Positions 1 through 7,221 of a stretch of DNA of 16,899 nt are shown in pieces. The notes below the pieces were generated by a model. That model ran no database searches. It was given only the letters and a program-made list of their open reading frames with translations, and was not told the origin of the DNA. Position numbers and translations under genes: made by a program. The DNA is taken from contig JAJYEK010000072.1 of the NCBI GenBank assembly GCA_021785795.1, forward strand, positions 1 through 16,899. Direction: 5' to 3'. Origin of the DNA: Pseudomonadota bacterium (GTDB lineage Bacteria > Pseudomonadota > Gammaproteobacteria > Acidiferrobacterales > UBA6901). Numbering within the stretch: position 1 is the first letter of the stretch; each line of letters opens with the position of its first letter.

Positions 1-309
1 GACAAGGGATTCGACACCGAAGACTGCGTGACGGATTTGCGCAAACTCGGTATCACCCCGCACGTGGCGCAAAACGACACGCACCGGCGCTCGGCCATCG
101 ATGCCCGCACCACGCGCCATCCCGGCTACACCGTGAGCCTCAAGATCCGCAAACTTATCGAGACCCGTTTTGGCTGGATGAAGACGATCGGTACCAGCGC
201 CAAGACCAAACACCGCGGCACCCAACGAGTCGATGAGCAGTTCCGGCTCAATGCCACGGCCTTCAACCTGCTGCACCTGGCCAATCTGTTGCGGGCGAGC
301 CCAGCGTAG
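1..309 (+). pseudogene. IS5-family transposase, C-terminal part (5' end outside window)
   Basis: The reading frame is open from base 1, so the gene is cut by the window edge rather than starting here. About 102 residues are visible. They end in the pattern typical of IS5-group DDE transposases: a conserved arginine/basic block, then ETRFGWMK, where the Glu is the third acid of the DDE triad, then a C-terminal FNLLHLANLL helix. The transposase would cut and join the element's ends. An IS end lies about 140 bp downstream. Whether the element is intact cannot be judged because the N-terminal two thirds lie outside. Family assignment is from motif recognition only. Confidence 0.8.
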
Positions 310-450
310 ACCACTCAGACAGGATAAGTGCCTGCGGAATATGAAAAACGGAGAAATCGAGACACACCACGCACCACCCAGCGGGGCATCGACCCGCGCG
401 GTGCATCGTTTTGAAGAATCGGGGTACACGGTTTTATTCATTTCAGGGTA

Positions 451-468
451 TTTTTCAGCAGCCTGTTA
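451..468 (+). repeat. Probable right terminal end of the IS5-type element
   Basis: The run TTTTTCAGCAGCCTGTTA follows the transposase stop by about 140 bp. Its reverse complement begins with the CAGGCTGCTGAAAAA type of end that I recall from IS5-group elements. The sequence after it changes to iterated IS21-like repeats, which supports a boundary near 468. The matching left end is outside the window, so the exact edge and target duplication are unverified. Confidence 0.5.
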
Positions 469-499
469 AACCAACACCGCGTCGCTGCGCTCCGATTGG

Positions 500-570
500 G
501 GTGGCAGAAATGACCGGAATGCCTGGCAGCAATCAGGCCGGAATGGGTGGCAGGAATCGCCGGAATACGC
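500..570 (+). repeat. IS21-type element terminus with three iterated repeats
   Basis: Three near copies of a roughly 21-base unit lie in tandem at 501-521, 523-545 and 547-567. Each has the form TGGCAG-NAAT-N-CCGGAAT. The last runs into ATACGCA. Multiple terminal repeats of this kind are typical of IS21-family ends. The reverse-oriented copy at 4264-4311 ends in the similar GCCGGAATACGTA and is attached to an istB tail, which supports the assignment. The IS5-type element appears to have inserted into this element, leaving only its end. Confidence 0.6.
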
Positions 571-855
571 AAAAGGGGGCGGCCATTCCATTACGAAACC
601 CGGAAGAGCCATTTATTCATTGGTATCCGCCTCCACCGCAGGCTGCTCTATGCGCTGGCGCACAGAGCATTCCCGGCCAAAGGGGATATCTTTCAAATAG
701 TTTCACTTTCTGCCAACAAAGGAGTGGGCCGCCACCGCCGCGGGCAAGCTCCAGTTCTATGCGCCGCTGCTGAAGAAGTGCGTCGCCGGCAATCCACCTT
801 CATGCCCCAGCAGGACAAGAGCAAATGGCCGGGGCTGAGTGAGATGTTTGCTTGA
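571..855 (+). pseudogene. Degraded, frameshifted coding remnant of unknown family
   Basis: No intact gene is recognised here. One frame at 719-775 reads like real protein (KEWAATAAGKLQFYAPLLKK). The frame that ends at 855 reads MPQQDKSKWPGLSEMFA. The two look like parts of one C-terminus separated by a +1/-1 shift near 790. The frame upstream of 719 is closed by a stop at 698. I infer the 3' end of a decayed gene trapped between the IS21 end and the peroxiredoxin gene. I cannot name the family. Confidence 0.3.
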
Positions 856-871
856 TCATCAACTGATTACG

Positions 872-877
872 AAAGGA
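872..877 (+). promoter_or_regulatory. Ribosome binding site of the peroxiredoxin-glutaredoxin gene
   Basis: AAAGGA lies seven bases before the ATG at 885 and fixes this start. No clear sigma-70 promoter is visible in the IS-derived sequence just upstream. Confidence 0.6.
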
Positions 878-884
878 AATAGCC

Positions 885-1637
<753 letters not shown>

Positions 1638-1682
1638 AGCAGCGCCGCATAACTGCCCAGGATCAAGAGACACTTATGGGCG

Positions 1683-1979
1683 TTGCTGCGAATTCACATT
1701 TTTGCGCCGCCGAATATTTGGGGTCCACCTATCTTCTTCGAGAACTGGCGTGCGAGCCTCAAATGGCAGCGCCTCGCTCCTTACGAAAAGTTCGCGCAGA
1801 TGATCGATCGTCATTGGGAGGGTATCGCTGCCTATTGCCGACCCGAGAACAAGGTCTCGCTCGGCTTCGTCGAGGACCTCAACAACAAGATCCGCGTCCT
1901 GCAGCGCCGGGCGTATGGGCTGCGCGATGAAGAATATCTGCGGCTCAAGATACTGACGTGCATGTTGCCGGCCCTGTAA
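1683..1979 (+). pseudogene. ISL3-family transposase, C-terminal fragment
   Basis: From about 1740 the frame reads ENWRASLKWQRL and then the very characteristic ISL3 tail: HWEGIAAYC, a conserved GFVE-LNNKIRVLQRRAYG block and DEEYLRLKIL. The third catalytic acid of the DDE transposase lies in GFVEDLNNKIR. Only about 80 of the usual roughly 400 residues remain, and the first 15-20 residues of the open frame are unrelated, so it is a dead tail. The annotated start is only the nearest in-frame ATG and is not a real start. The element's terminal repeat follows directly. Confidence 0.8.
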
Positions 1980-1987
1980 AATGGTCG

Positions 1988-2018
1988 AAAATCACCCACA
2001 CGAATTCACGAAGACCCC
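1988..2018 (+). repeat. ISL3-type terminal repeat (right end)
   Basis: About 10 bases after the transposase stop, the sequence ATCACCCACACGAATTC continues into ACGAAGACCCC. ISL3 elements end with this kind of sequence; its reverse complement starts GGGGTCTTCGTGAATTC. It marks the right edge of the ISL3 remnant. The left end is not seen before 1683, consistent with deletion of most of the element. Confidence 0.55.
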
Positions 2019-2034
2019 GTTTTTTTAAGCAGGC

Positions 2035-2103
2035 GGTTTTCTTGCCTTGAAGATACTCGATCACCTCCTGCTGGTGTCGGTTCACCCAACCCGCGAACAT
2101 GCA
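2035..2103 (-). pseudogene. Integrase/transposase N-terminal scrap
   Basis: On the minus strand the stretch reads MFAGWVNRHQQEVIEYLQ and then breaks down. This matches, from memory, the N-terminal helix of rve-type integrases in which WVNRHQQEVIEYLQEENRVL is common. Only about 25 residues survive and they run into the ISL3 end. Identification rests on this one helix, so it is tentative. Confidence 0.4.
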
Positions 2104-2437
2104 GGAGTAGCAGTTGTAAGGGCGAAGCCAACATGGCCGCGACTATAGCGAGCCAATCATTAACGCGCGCTGTGTCGCGCGCTGTTGAGATTTACGTTTG
2201 ATACGTTGTAGTATCGTTATGATTTTTGAATAGCACGGGCATGGATAGGAGTGGCAGAGAATGGGCCAGAAAAGAGAGCAAGAGTGGTTTCCCAGCATGG
2301 GTATGATGAGGGTTATTCGTCAGCGGTAACCGGGCGGCATTCAGGATTAACGAGGCCCGAAAGAAGCTCTTCCAATCCATCAACCGTCGATCCAACAATG
2401 CCGCGTGAACCTGGGTTCTACCACTTTTGGCATTCGT
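2104..2437. other. Non-coding leader region upstream of the kinase gene
   Basis: No gene is recognised in these 330 bases. A perfect 6-bp GCGCGC stem (2165-2170 with 2177-2182) sits in a direct repeat of GCGCGCTGT. A second inverted repeat, GATAC-N6-GTATC, lies at 2200-2215 in an AT-rich patch containing TATGAT at 2219-2224, a plausible -10 element without a good -35. A short frame around 2340-2406 reads like protein (INEARKKLFQSINRR) but has a stop upstream and no start, so it may be another remnant. Confidence 0.35.
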
Positions 2438-2473
2438 TCAGACTCCCGTCTGAGTTGGCATTTCCTGGCCAAC
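2438..2473 (+). promoter_or_regulatory. Two abutting stem-loops directly before the kinase start codon
   Basis: TCAGAC-TCCC-GTCTGA (2438-2453) is followed without a gap by GTTGGC-N8-GCCAAC (2454-2473). The ATG of the kinase is at 2475. Both stems are perfect 6-bp pairs. No Shine-Dalgarno sequence is visible in front of the ATG, so initiation would have to occur at the foot of the second hairpin. Translational control is an inference. Confidence 0.5.
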
Positions 2474-2474
2474 A

Positions 2475-3485
2475 ATGAATAGAAATTATCTTGGACGACT
2501 ATCGGAATACGACCCACTGCATAGCTATCTCCAGCATGACATTCAGCCACAACTCAGCGGCACCTCGGGTGGTTCTACGTACCGCGTCTTCAGGCTTAAT
2601 GGCTCAAACGATGTGTACCTGTATGAAGACCGCAATACCGGAACAAAGGTCATCGGCAAGTTCTTTCTATCGCAAAGGAAAAAGGATGCGGTAAAGGCCG
2701 TCTCACGCCTGACGCGCGAATTCGACAATCTCTGCATGATGCGCGATTACGGACTCACGGGCCATCCCCACCACATCGTCAGGCCACTTGGTCGCAACTA
2801 TTCGTTGAACGCGCTTCTGGTCACCGAATACTGCGACGGAGAATTGCTGAGCGAAGTGATACTGGAGGTGATCCATAACGGTGATCACGGCAAGCTCTAC
2901 TATAAACTCACTGCACTCGCGTACTTCCTGTCGGCCTTTCACAACCGGACGGCCATAGGCGTAGGGATAGAGTTTCACCAGGACTGCGATTACATGAATC
3001 GCCTGATCGACAGGCTGCTTGCAATCGGGGCAATCGGAGTGGGCGAGGCGCACGAATTGCACTGGCTGCGCGACCAGTGGCGCAAACAGCCGCGGATGTG
3101 GGAAGACCAGAAAGTGCTCGTACATGGGGATGCGACACCTGAAAATTTTATGTTCGGAAAAGAATTACAAGTAGTCGCGTTCGATCTGGAGAGAACCAAG
3201 CGTGCTGATCGTGTTTTCGACACAGGCCGCATCGCCGGAGAACTGAAACATTTCTTCATGCGCGCAACCGGCAACAAAGACGCCGCCGAACCTTTTATCG
3301 GTCATTTTCTCTGGGAATATGCCTGCCACTTCCCAAACCGCGATAGCGCCTTTAGATCGATCACCGGCAGGATACCGTTCTACATGGGAATTACACTATT
3401 GCGCATTGCGCGAAACAATTGGATAGAACCGGAATACCGTCATCGCTTGATCAGAGAGGCAAAAGAATGCCTGAAGAGGTTTTAA
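2475..3485 (+). CDS. APH/choline-kinase-fold phosphotransferase, substrate unknown
   Basis: A 336-residue predicted cytosolic kinase of the aminoglycoside-phosphotransferase fold. Visible elements: an N-lobe Lys62 in VIGKFF (ATP lysine), hinge LLVTEYC at 114-120, the Brenner motif LVHGDATPENFM with His217, Asp219 and Asn224, and AFDLE with the metal-binding Asp237. The active site is therefore complete. The family includes drug, choline, homoserine, fructosamine and sugar kinases. Nothing here selects among them, and antibiotic resistance should not be assumed. The stop codon touches the ATG of the HAD gene, indicating one transcript and linked function. GC content is visibly lower than in the cbb region, and the pair is flanked by IS debris, suggesting acquisition. 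The start at 2475 lacks a clear ribosome site. Confidence 0.8.
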   Translation: MNRNYLGRLSEYDPLHSYLQHDIQPQLSGTSGGSTYRVFRLNGSNDVYLYEDRNTGTKVIGKFFLSQRKKDAVKAVSRLTREFDNLCMMRDYGLTGHPHHIVRPLGRNYSLNALLVTEYCDGELLSEVILEVIHNGDHGKLYYKLTALAYFLSAFHNRTAIGVGIEFHQDCDYMNRLIDRLLAIGAIGVGEAHELHWLRDQWRKQPRMWEDQKVLVHGDATPENFMFGKELQVVAFDLERTKRADRVFDTGRIAGELKHFFMRATGNKDAAEPFIGHFLWEYACHFPNRDSAFRSITGRIPFYMGITLLRIARNNWIEPEYRHRLIREAKECLKRF

Positions 3486-4229
3486 ATGATTGTCAAAGGT
3501 ATTATTTTCGATAACAACGGAACACTTTCTGATATCCAGACGAACGAATGGCACGACGACGTGTATCGCGTCATCAGCAATCTTCTGTCGTATCAGGGAA
3601 TATCGCTTGAACCGAACGTCGTTAAGTATTTTTATTTTCAGATAATGAAGGAACAACGCTCGGCATCCGGTGAGCGTCACCCGGAATTCGATGCCATCGG
3701 TATCTTCCGAGAGATTGTGACGCGGCATTCGACAGACTTCACCCGCCGTCTGTCGACCGCGAAGATTGCACAGCTCCCGATACTGCTCGCCGAGACGCAC
3801 CGTGCCGCATCACTCTTTCGGTTGCAGCTCTATCCTGGCGTAGAACACGTCATCCGGCAACTACACCCGAAATATCATCTTGCAATAGTTTCCGATGGCC
3901 AGACCCCCTGGGCAGCTCCAGAGATGAATGCCGTCGGGTTATCTGGTTATTTTGACCCGATTATAGTGTCGGGAAACTTCGGGTATCGCAAGCCCGACGA
4001 ACGCCTGTTCGCAGCGGCATTGACTGCCATGAAAATGGAGCCGTCTGAGGTTCTGTATGTGGGCAACGACATGTACCGAGACGTTTACGGAGCACAAAGA
4101 CTCGGGATGAAAACAGTCTTTTTCAAGTCCAACCAGGGGACGCAGGAAAAAGAGGGCGTAAAGGCCGACTATATTATTTACAATTTCTCTGAGTTGCTGG
4201 ACGCCATCCGCTTCTTCGAGGTCCGGTGA
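3486..4229 (+). CDS. HAD-superfamily hydrolase/phosphatase-like protein with altered motif I
   Basis: 247 residues with a Rossmannoid HAD core and a helical cap (about 20-110). Motif I is FDNNGTL: nucleophile Asp9 is present, but the acid/base Asp expected two residues later is Asn11. Motif II is IVSDGQ (Ser136), motif III YRKPDERLF (Lys169), and motif IV VGNDMYRDV (Asp195, Asp199). All but the second motif-I Asp are intact. HAD phosphatases normally need that residue, so activity may be weak or of a different type (for example binding or dehalogenase-like). It abuts the upstream kinase (TAA then ATG, no spacer), with GAGG at 3475-3478 inside the kinase's end serving as ribosome site. It probably acts on, or checks, the kinase's product. 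Confidence 0.85.
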   Translation: MIVKGIIFDNNGTLSDIQTNEWHDDVYRVISNLLSYQGISLEPNVVKYFYFQIMKEQRSASGERHPEFDAIGIFREIVTRHSTDFTRRLSTAKIAQLPILLAETHRAASLFRLQLYPGVEHVIRQLHPKYHLAIVSDGQTPWAAPEMNAVGLSGYFDPIIVSGNFGYRKPDERLFAAALTAMKMEPSEVLYVGNDMYRDVYGAQRLGMKTVFFKSNQGTQEKEGVKADYIIYNFSELLDAIRFFEVR

Positions 4230-4234
4230 CTCAT

Positions 4235-4254
4235 GAGCACTAAATAAAGTGCTC
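4235..4254 (+). terminator. Hairpin ending the kinase-HAD transcript
   Basis: GAGCACT and AGTGCTC pair perfectly over 7 bp with a 6-base loop (AAATAA), five bases after the HAD stop. There is no following T-run, so it is at best a factor-assisted or weak terminator. It also lies just outside the IS21 end that follows. Confidence 0.45.
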
Positions 4255-4263
4255 TACGGCAGT

Positions 4264-4311
4264 TACGTATTCCGGCGAAGATGACCGCCCATTCCGGCTG
4301 AACGTGACCGC
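4264..4311 (-). repeat. IS21-type element terminus, second copy, opposite orientation
   Basis: On the minus strand two iterated units, GGTCACGTTCAGCCGGAATG and GGTCATCTTCGCCGGAATA, run to an ATACGTA end. They match the organisation of the terminus at 500-570 but differ in sequence (GGTCA instead of GGCAG), so they come from a related but distinct element. The istB tail lies just inside it, as expected. Confidence 0.55.
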
Positions 4312-4355
4312 TGCGCAGCGTGTGGTGTTACGCGGTTAGATTGTAATGTCATCGG

Positions 4356-4540
4356 TCACGATAGGTCGATAGATTTCTCCTTTTTGGCGGTGTTCTGTTT
4401 TTGCTGGCGTAATGAGTCGCCGGTCAGCGTGAGGCGATGATTGCGCTGCATGATGCCGTCGAGAATGGCATCGGCGATCGTCGTATCGCGGATCCAGGCA
4501 TGCCAGTGCTCGATCGGGAATAGTAATGCGGAGTCCCGCT
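4356..4540 (-). pseudogene. istB: istB, C-terminal fragment (IS21 transposition helper ATPase)
   Basis: Reading the minus strand, about 55 residues run to a stop at 4356-4358. They include PIEHWHAWIRDTTIADAILD and then NHRLTLTGDSLRQ, the signature C-terminus of IstB, the AAA+ helper of IS21 transposase. The Walker motifs and everything N-terminal are missing, and the frame becomes unrelated above about 4530. The fragment has the right orientation and spacing to the terminus at 4264-4311. Confidence 0.75.
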
Positions 4541-4560
4541 TTGGAGTCCCCGCTTCCGCC

Positions 4561-4707
4561 TCATTCTTGAGACCTTTTTCTCCGCATAACAGGTTGCACT
4601 TTTAGTGAAGCAATCAATTTGTCAGTGGCCTTGAATCGCCCAGTGCGCAGCCTCGATGCAATGACGGATTCGAGAGCCTCAAGTTTTGCTGACGGATCCA
4701 CGCGCAT
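4561..4707 (-). CDS. Possible 48-residue small protein, unrecognised
   Basis: An ATG at 4705-4707 opens a 48-codon frame with a plausible amphipathic composition (KLEALESVIASRL, then a basic KPVMRRKR-like end). It lies just past the pRiA4b ORF-3-like tail on the same strand. A longer frame through the same region has a Cys/Gly/Pro-rich N-terminus that does not look coding. I do not recognise a family. It could be a remnant or a random frame. Confidence 0.25.
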   Translation of the reverse strand: MRVDPSAKLEALESVIASRLRTGRFKATDKLIASLKVQPVMRRKRSQE

Positions 4708-4738
4708 GGTAAGCGTCTGGTGCCCACCGCCTGGACAT

Positions 4739-4835
4739 CTACAGCCTGATGCGCTTGAGCCGGCGATTGACCAAGTCGATGTCGAAGGCATAGGGGTCGA
4801 AAGCGTCTCCGCACCATTCAAGCATCTCCCGGTGC
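4739..4835 (-). pseudogene. pRiA4b ORF-3-like protein, C-terminal tail
   Basis: The minus strand reads SHREMLEWCGDAFDPYAFD then IDLVNRRLKRIRL and a stop at 4739-4741. The EMLEW-G-FDPEAFD-VN pattern is the C-terminus of the plasmid pRiA4b ORF-3 family found in plasmids and transposons. Roughly 32 residues remain of a protein usually 180-200 long. Its broken end lies within a few bases of the broken start of the DUF5615 tail on the other strand, indicating one junction where two genes were cut. Confidence 0.55.
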
Positions 4836-5060
4836 GATTCTGTTGTCCTCACCCATGATCTTGATTTCAGCGCAATTCTGGCCGCTACAAGGGCCAATGC
4901 TCCCAGCGTAATCCAAGTCCTGTCCCAGGATGTACTTTCCGAGCTGTTTCAAAACCTGCTCATCGAAGCATTGCGCCGATTCGCATCTGTATTAGTCATC
5001 GGTGCCTTGGTCATTGTGGACGAGAGCCGGTCGAGGGCGTACGTCTTACCGCGAAGATGA
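4836..5060 (+). pseudogene. DUF5615 (PIN-like) toxin-type protein, C-terminal fragment
   Basis: The open frame reads VVLTHDLDFSAILAATR then NAPSVIQV, a LIEALRRF helix and VIVDESRSRAYVLPRR before the stop at 5058-5060. The THDLDFSAILA motif with two acidic residues and the ALIVVDE-RSRVRVLP ending are diagnostic of DUF5615 PIN-like proteins, usually paired with a DUF433 antitoxin. About 75 of the usual roughly 115 residues remain. The N-terminal FLLDEN-type segment, the start codon and any antitoxin gene are missing, so it is non-functional. Confidence 0.65.
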
Positions 5061-5165
5061 AAACTACCTTTCTCGTAATCCCGCGTCCTTCCTCATAAAT
5101 ACCTTGTGCTTTTCATTGCGCTCCCATTGCTACACTTAGAAGGAGTGTCATTCAATTGAGGGAGG
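5061..5165. other. Short AT-rich spacer after the DUF5615 remnant
   Basis: No gene or recognised element. It separates the scar zone from the next open frame and ends in a purine-rich stretch, GAGGGAGG, at 5158-5165. Confidence 0.3.
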
Positions 5166-5438
5166 ATGTGCCGCTCGCCGGATTTCTTCCGGTTTCCTGG
5201 CGAGACATTGTTCTGCTTCGGCGCGTCTGCTTTCGCCAGTGCTCTCGCAAATGCGTCTACCGCGGTACTGCTTGTCGATGTGCGCAGACTTTACTGCGCA
5301 GGTCCATCGCTTTGTCCGACGCACACCGACGACCGGCAACTGATCGACGACATATGGCGGAACCCGACAGGCCATTGTCCGGTCTTTATAGACTTAGTTC
5401 CGAAAGGAAATGGGCGCGTTGTCAACCGCTTCTCTTGA
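5166..5438 (+). CDS. Hypothetical protein, weakly supported
   Basis: A 90-residue frame with a hydrophobic alanine-rich stretch (FGASAFASALANASTAVLL, about residues 18-37) and several cysteines. The C-terminal part (DDRQLIDDIWRNPTGHCPVFID) looks more like folded protein. The ATG at 5166 directly touches the purine run GAGGGAGG, which is too close for a normal ribosome site, so the true start may differ or the frame may be chance. No family is recognised. Confidence 0.25.
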   Translation: MCRSPDFFRFPGETLFCFGASAFASALANASTAVLLVDVRRLYCAGPSLCPTHTDDRQLIDDIWRNPTGHCPVFIDLVPKGNGRVVNRFS

Positions 5439-5603
5439 GCCCACAATGTCGGGAAAAGAGACGCACCGAAAAGCGTGCCCCAACCTGACTTCTCATATTC
5501 AAAGCCTGCCACTGTGCTCGGTGTACCAGCCGCCTGAAACGGTATGAAGTGTGCCGTTGATCGAGCCGCTTCAGATTTGTCAGACCGGTGTAGGTAAATT
5601 TCC
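5439..5603. other. Spacer upstream of the membrane PLD-like gene
   Basis: No gene recognised. No well-spaced sigma-70 promoter is evident. An operator-like palindrome follows immediately downstream. Confidence 0.3.
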
Positions 5604-5617
5604 CGAATAAATATTCG
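5604..5617. promoter_or_regulatory. Perfect palindrome in front of the membrane PLD-like gene
   Basis: CGAATA-AA-TATTCG is a 6+6 perfect inverted repeat with a 2-base centre, six bases before the GGAGG ribosome site (5624-5628) of the next gene. The size and compact AT-rich centre suit a dimeric repressor operator. No regulator gene is visible beside it. Confidence 0.45.
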
Positions 5618-5634
5618 TTAGTTGGAGGTTTGTT

Positions 5635-6594
5635 ATGAGGCAATACATACGGCGGCGACCATATCATGATCTTCTCAACTGGTTACGGCACGGTCTGCAA
5701 CATATCGTGATTGCGCTGCTGTCGGTCGGAATTGCGTTTTCGCTTCCGGCCGCTGCACAGTACGTTCTTTTTGAATGGTGGCCGAAGACGCAGACCGATT
5801 CCCATTCGCTGCTAGCGACTGAAATCGGTCTGTCTGTGATACTTGTGCTGCTGTTTAACGCGCTGCAGACAGTTTGGCACAGCCGACACATGGTCGCGGC
5901 GGCGAGATCCGCGTCCCTTGTCTACGCAACAGATGCAAGAACGGGACTTTCGCGGAAGAAGGCAAAGCTTCTTGCACAGGAATCATCGTCCCCTCGGGAT
6001 GTCTTTATACTGACGATCACGGGCCTTGATACTTTTGTGGATCCAGACAGTTTATTCCACGACGTCCTCGATACTGCCTACGAAATTCGAGTGATGCTCC
6101 TTGACCCGCGCAGCGAGACCGCATCGCGGCATGTCGAGGCAATTCCGGACCAGAGCGTGAATCTGCAATCCATGCGTGACGAAATCGCGGCAAGCATTTC
6201 CTATCTGACCGCCCTGCACAAAGCCGGCAAGCGCGTTACGCTGAAGTTTTACGAGCATGAGCCGCTGTGGAAAGTGGTTGTCGTGGGTGACCGCGTGTGG
6301 GTCCAGCATTGTCATCACGGATTCGAGGTAAAGCAGCAGCCCGAATACGTTTTTGCCTTGCAGACTATTGCGCCTCGGCAAGGGTTCTTTGTACCGTTTT
6401 ACACGTATTTCCTGGACCATTGGAATGAGCGCGGCCATCCCGTTTACGACTTTGAAACGCGAGAGCTGGTTTACCAAGAAGTGGGCGAGAATGAAACAAA
6501 GCGCGTGCCGCTGCACTTTGTCGATGAATCAGATGATCTGTTCGAGGCGCCGGCGGCACCGCAGAACGTTGCACTCGAAACTTCCGATCTGTAG
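5635..6594 (+). CDS. Two-TM membrane protein with PLD-like (DUF5919-type) cytosolic domain
   Basis: 319 residues. Two hydrophobic segments at about 22-46 and 62-82 anchor the N-terminus in the inner membrane. The rest should be cytosolic. Residues about 120-265 follow the layout of the catalytically silent PLD-like domain in DUF5919-type proteins: a beta-strand with VFILTITG, EIRVMLLDPRSE, a helix with ISYLTAL, VTLKFYEHEPLWKVVVVGDRVWV, a QHCHHG segment, and FVPFYTYFLDHWNE at the end. A canonical HxK(x4)D nuclease motif is absent, so it more likely binds a ligand than cuts DNA. The start is fixed by GGAGG six bases upstream. It is monocistronic in a region of remnants. The function is unknown, possibly sensing or defence-related. 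Confidence 0.6.
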   Translation: MRQYIRRRPYHDLLNWLRHGLQHIVIALLSVGIAFSLPAAAQYVLFEWWPKTQTDSHSLLATEIGLSVILVLLFNALQTVWHSRHMVAAARSASLVYATDARTGLSRKKAKLLAQESSSPRDVFILTITGLDTFVDPDSLFHDVLDTAYEIRVMLLDPRSETASRHVEAIPDQSVNLQSMRDEIAASISYLTALHKAGKRVTLKFYEHEPLWKVVVVGDRVWVQHCHHGFEVKQQPEYVFALQTIAPRQGFFVPFYTYFLDHWNERGHPVYDFETRELVYQEVGENETKRVPLHFVDESDDLFEAPAAPQNVALETSDL

Positions 6595-6944
6595 GTGCAG
6601 TCCGGTGTTAGCGGATCTTGCAATGTTGACGATGGATCGTCCGATGCGCACGCTCGCGAACGTCTCGGAATTGAATGTCGTCGGGGGAGATGGATGCGCA
6701 AAGACTGCCAGATTTTCCTGCACGGCTGTGTCCCGATGCGGTAAATCCGATTTCAGGTCAACAGCCTCGATGCCCCTAAACACGGCACTGCCTGATTGGC
6801 ACGGTTCTTCCGCTGTGTTTAGTGCTGCCTTCGTCAATGGCACGTAATGCACTTATATTCCAGGATTTCTGATCTGGCCAAAGAATAGTGCGTACTTTCC
6901 CAGACCGCAGAGTAAGCACGTTTTCTCGTGAAAGAAGTTTCTGA
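6595..6944. other. Gene-poor stretch, nothing convincing
   Basis: 350 bases without a recognisable gene. A minus-strand frame of 107 residues (6529-6852) overlaps the end of the PLD-like gene and matches no family I know. No terminator with a T-run follows the gene. Confidence 0.3.
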
Positions 6945-7165
6945 TCACGTGAGGCGGCTCTTGTCGCCGGTAGAGATGAACGGCGGACGCCGCCTGCGAG
7001 TTCGCTGCGGTCGATCGGACGTTTTTTGGCGGCGAGTGAGCGTGATGATCCGTGCCTTCGGATCGCCGAAGACGCCCCGGATGGTGGCCGGTGCACAGAA
7101 GCCCGCGAAGCGGTATGTGTCCTGCAAGCCGGGGTTTGCGATTGAGGGCGGGGACCGGGAAATGA
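6945..7165 (-). pseudogene. Degraded mobile-element-associated ORF
   Basis: The minus-strand frame reads NPGLQDTYRFAGFCAPATI, then RGVFGDPKARIITLTRRQK, then degenerates. I recall this N-P-x-L-Q-D-T-Y-R-F-x-G-F ... G-F-G-D-P-x-A-R-(I/V) pattern from small ORFs adjoining transposons in proteobacteria. There is no ATG in front of it and the tail is low-complexity arginine-rich sequence, so it is probably dead. Family attribution is uncertain. Confidence 0.35.
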
Positions 7166-7192
7166 AGTCTGCTTGGCACGCACTGATGAAAT

Positions 7193-7221
7193 GCCAGCAT
7201 GCCTGCCTATGGCATGCTGGC
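7193..7221. repeat. Perfect 11-bp stem-loop
   Basis: GCCAGCATGCC and GGCATGCTGGC pair over 11 bp with a 7-base loop (TGCCTAT). No T-run follows on either strand. It lies between the degraded ORF and the cytochrome region, and could be a REP-like palindrome, an IS end or a factor-assisted terminator. A genome-wide copy count would decide. Confidence 0.5.

Noticed and set aside
501..567. CRISPR-like tandem repeats
   Set aside because: Three units of about 21 bases with practically no spacers and imperfect identity. They fit an IS21 terminus instead.
2454..2473. Possible integron attC site
   Set aside because: The arms read GTTGGC...GCCAAC, the reverse of the RYYYAAC...GTTRRRY order needed, and the inner L boxes are missing.
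2475..3485. Aminoglycoside resistance gene
   Set aside because: Only the general APH fold is supported. No subfamily-specific motif is visible, and the partner HAD gene argues for metabolism.
6529..6852. 107-residue minus-strand frame
   Set aside because: Overlaps the end of the PLD-like gene, no ribosome site and no recognised family.
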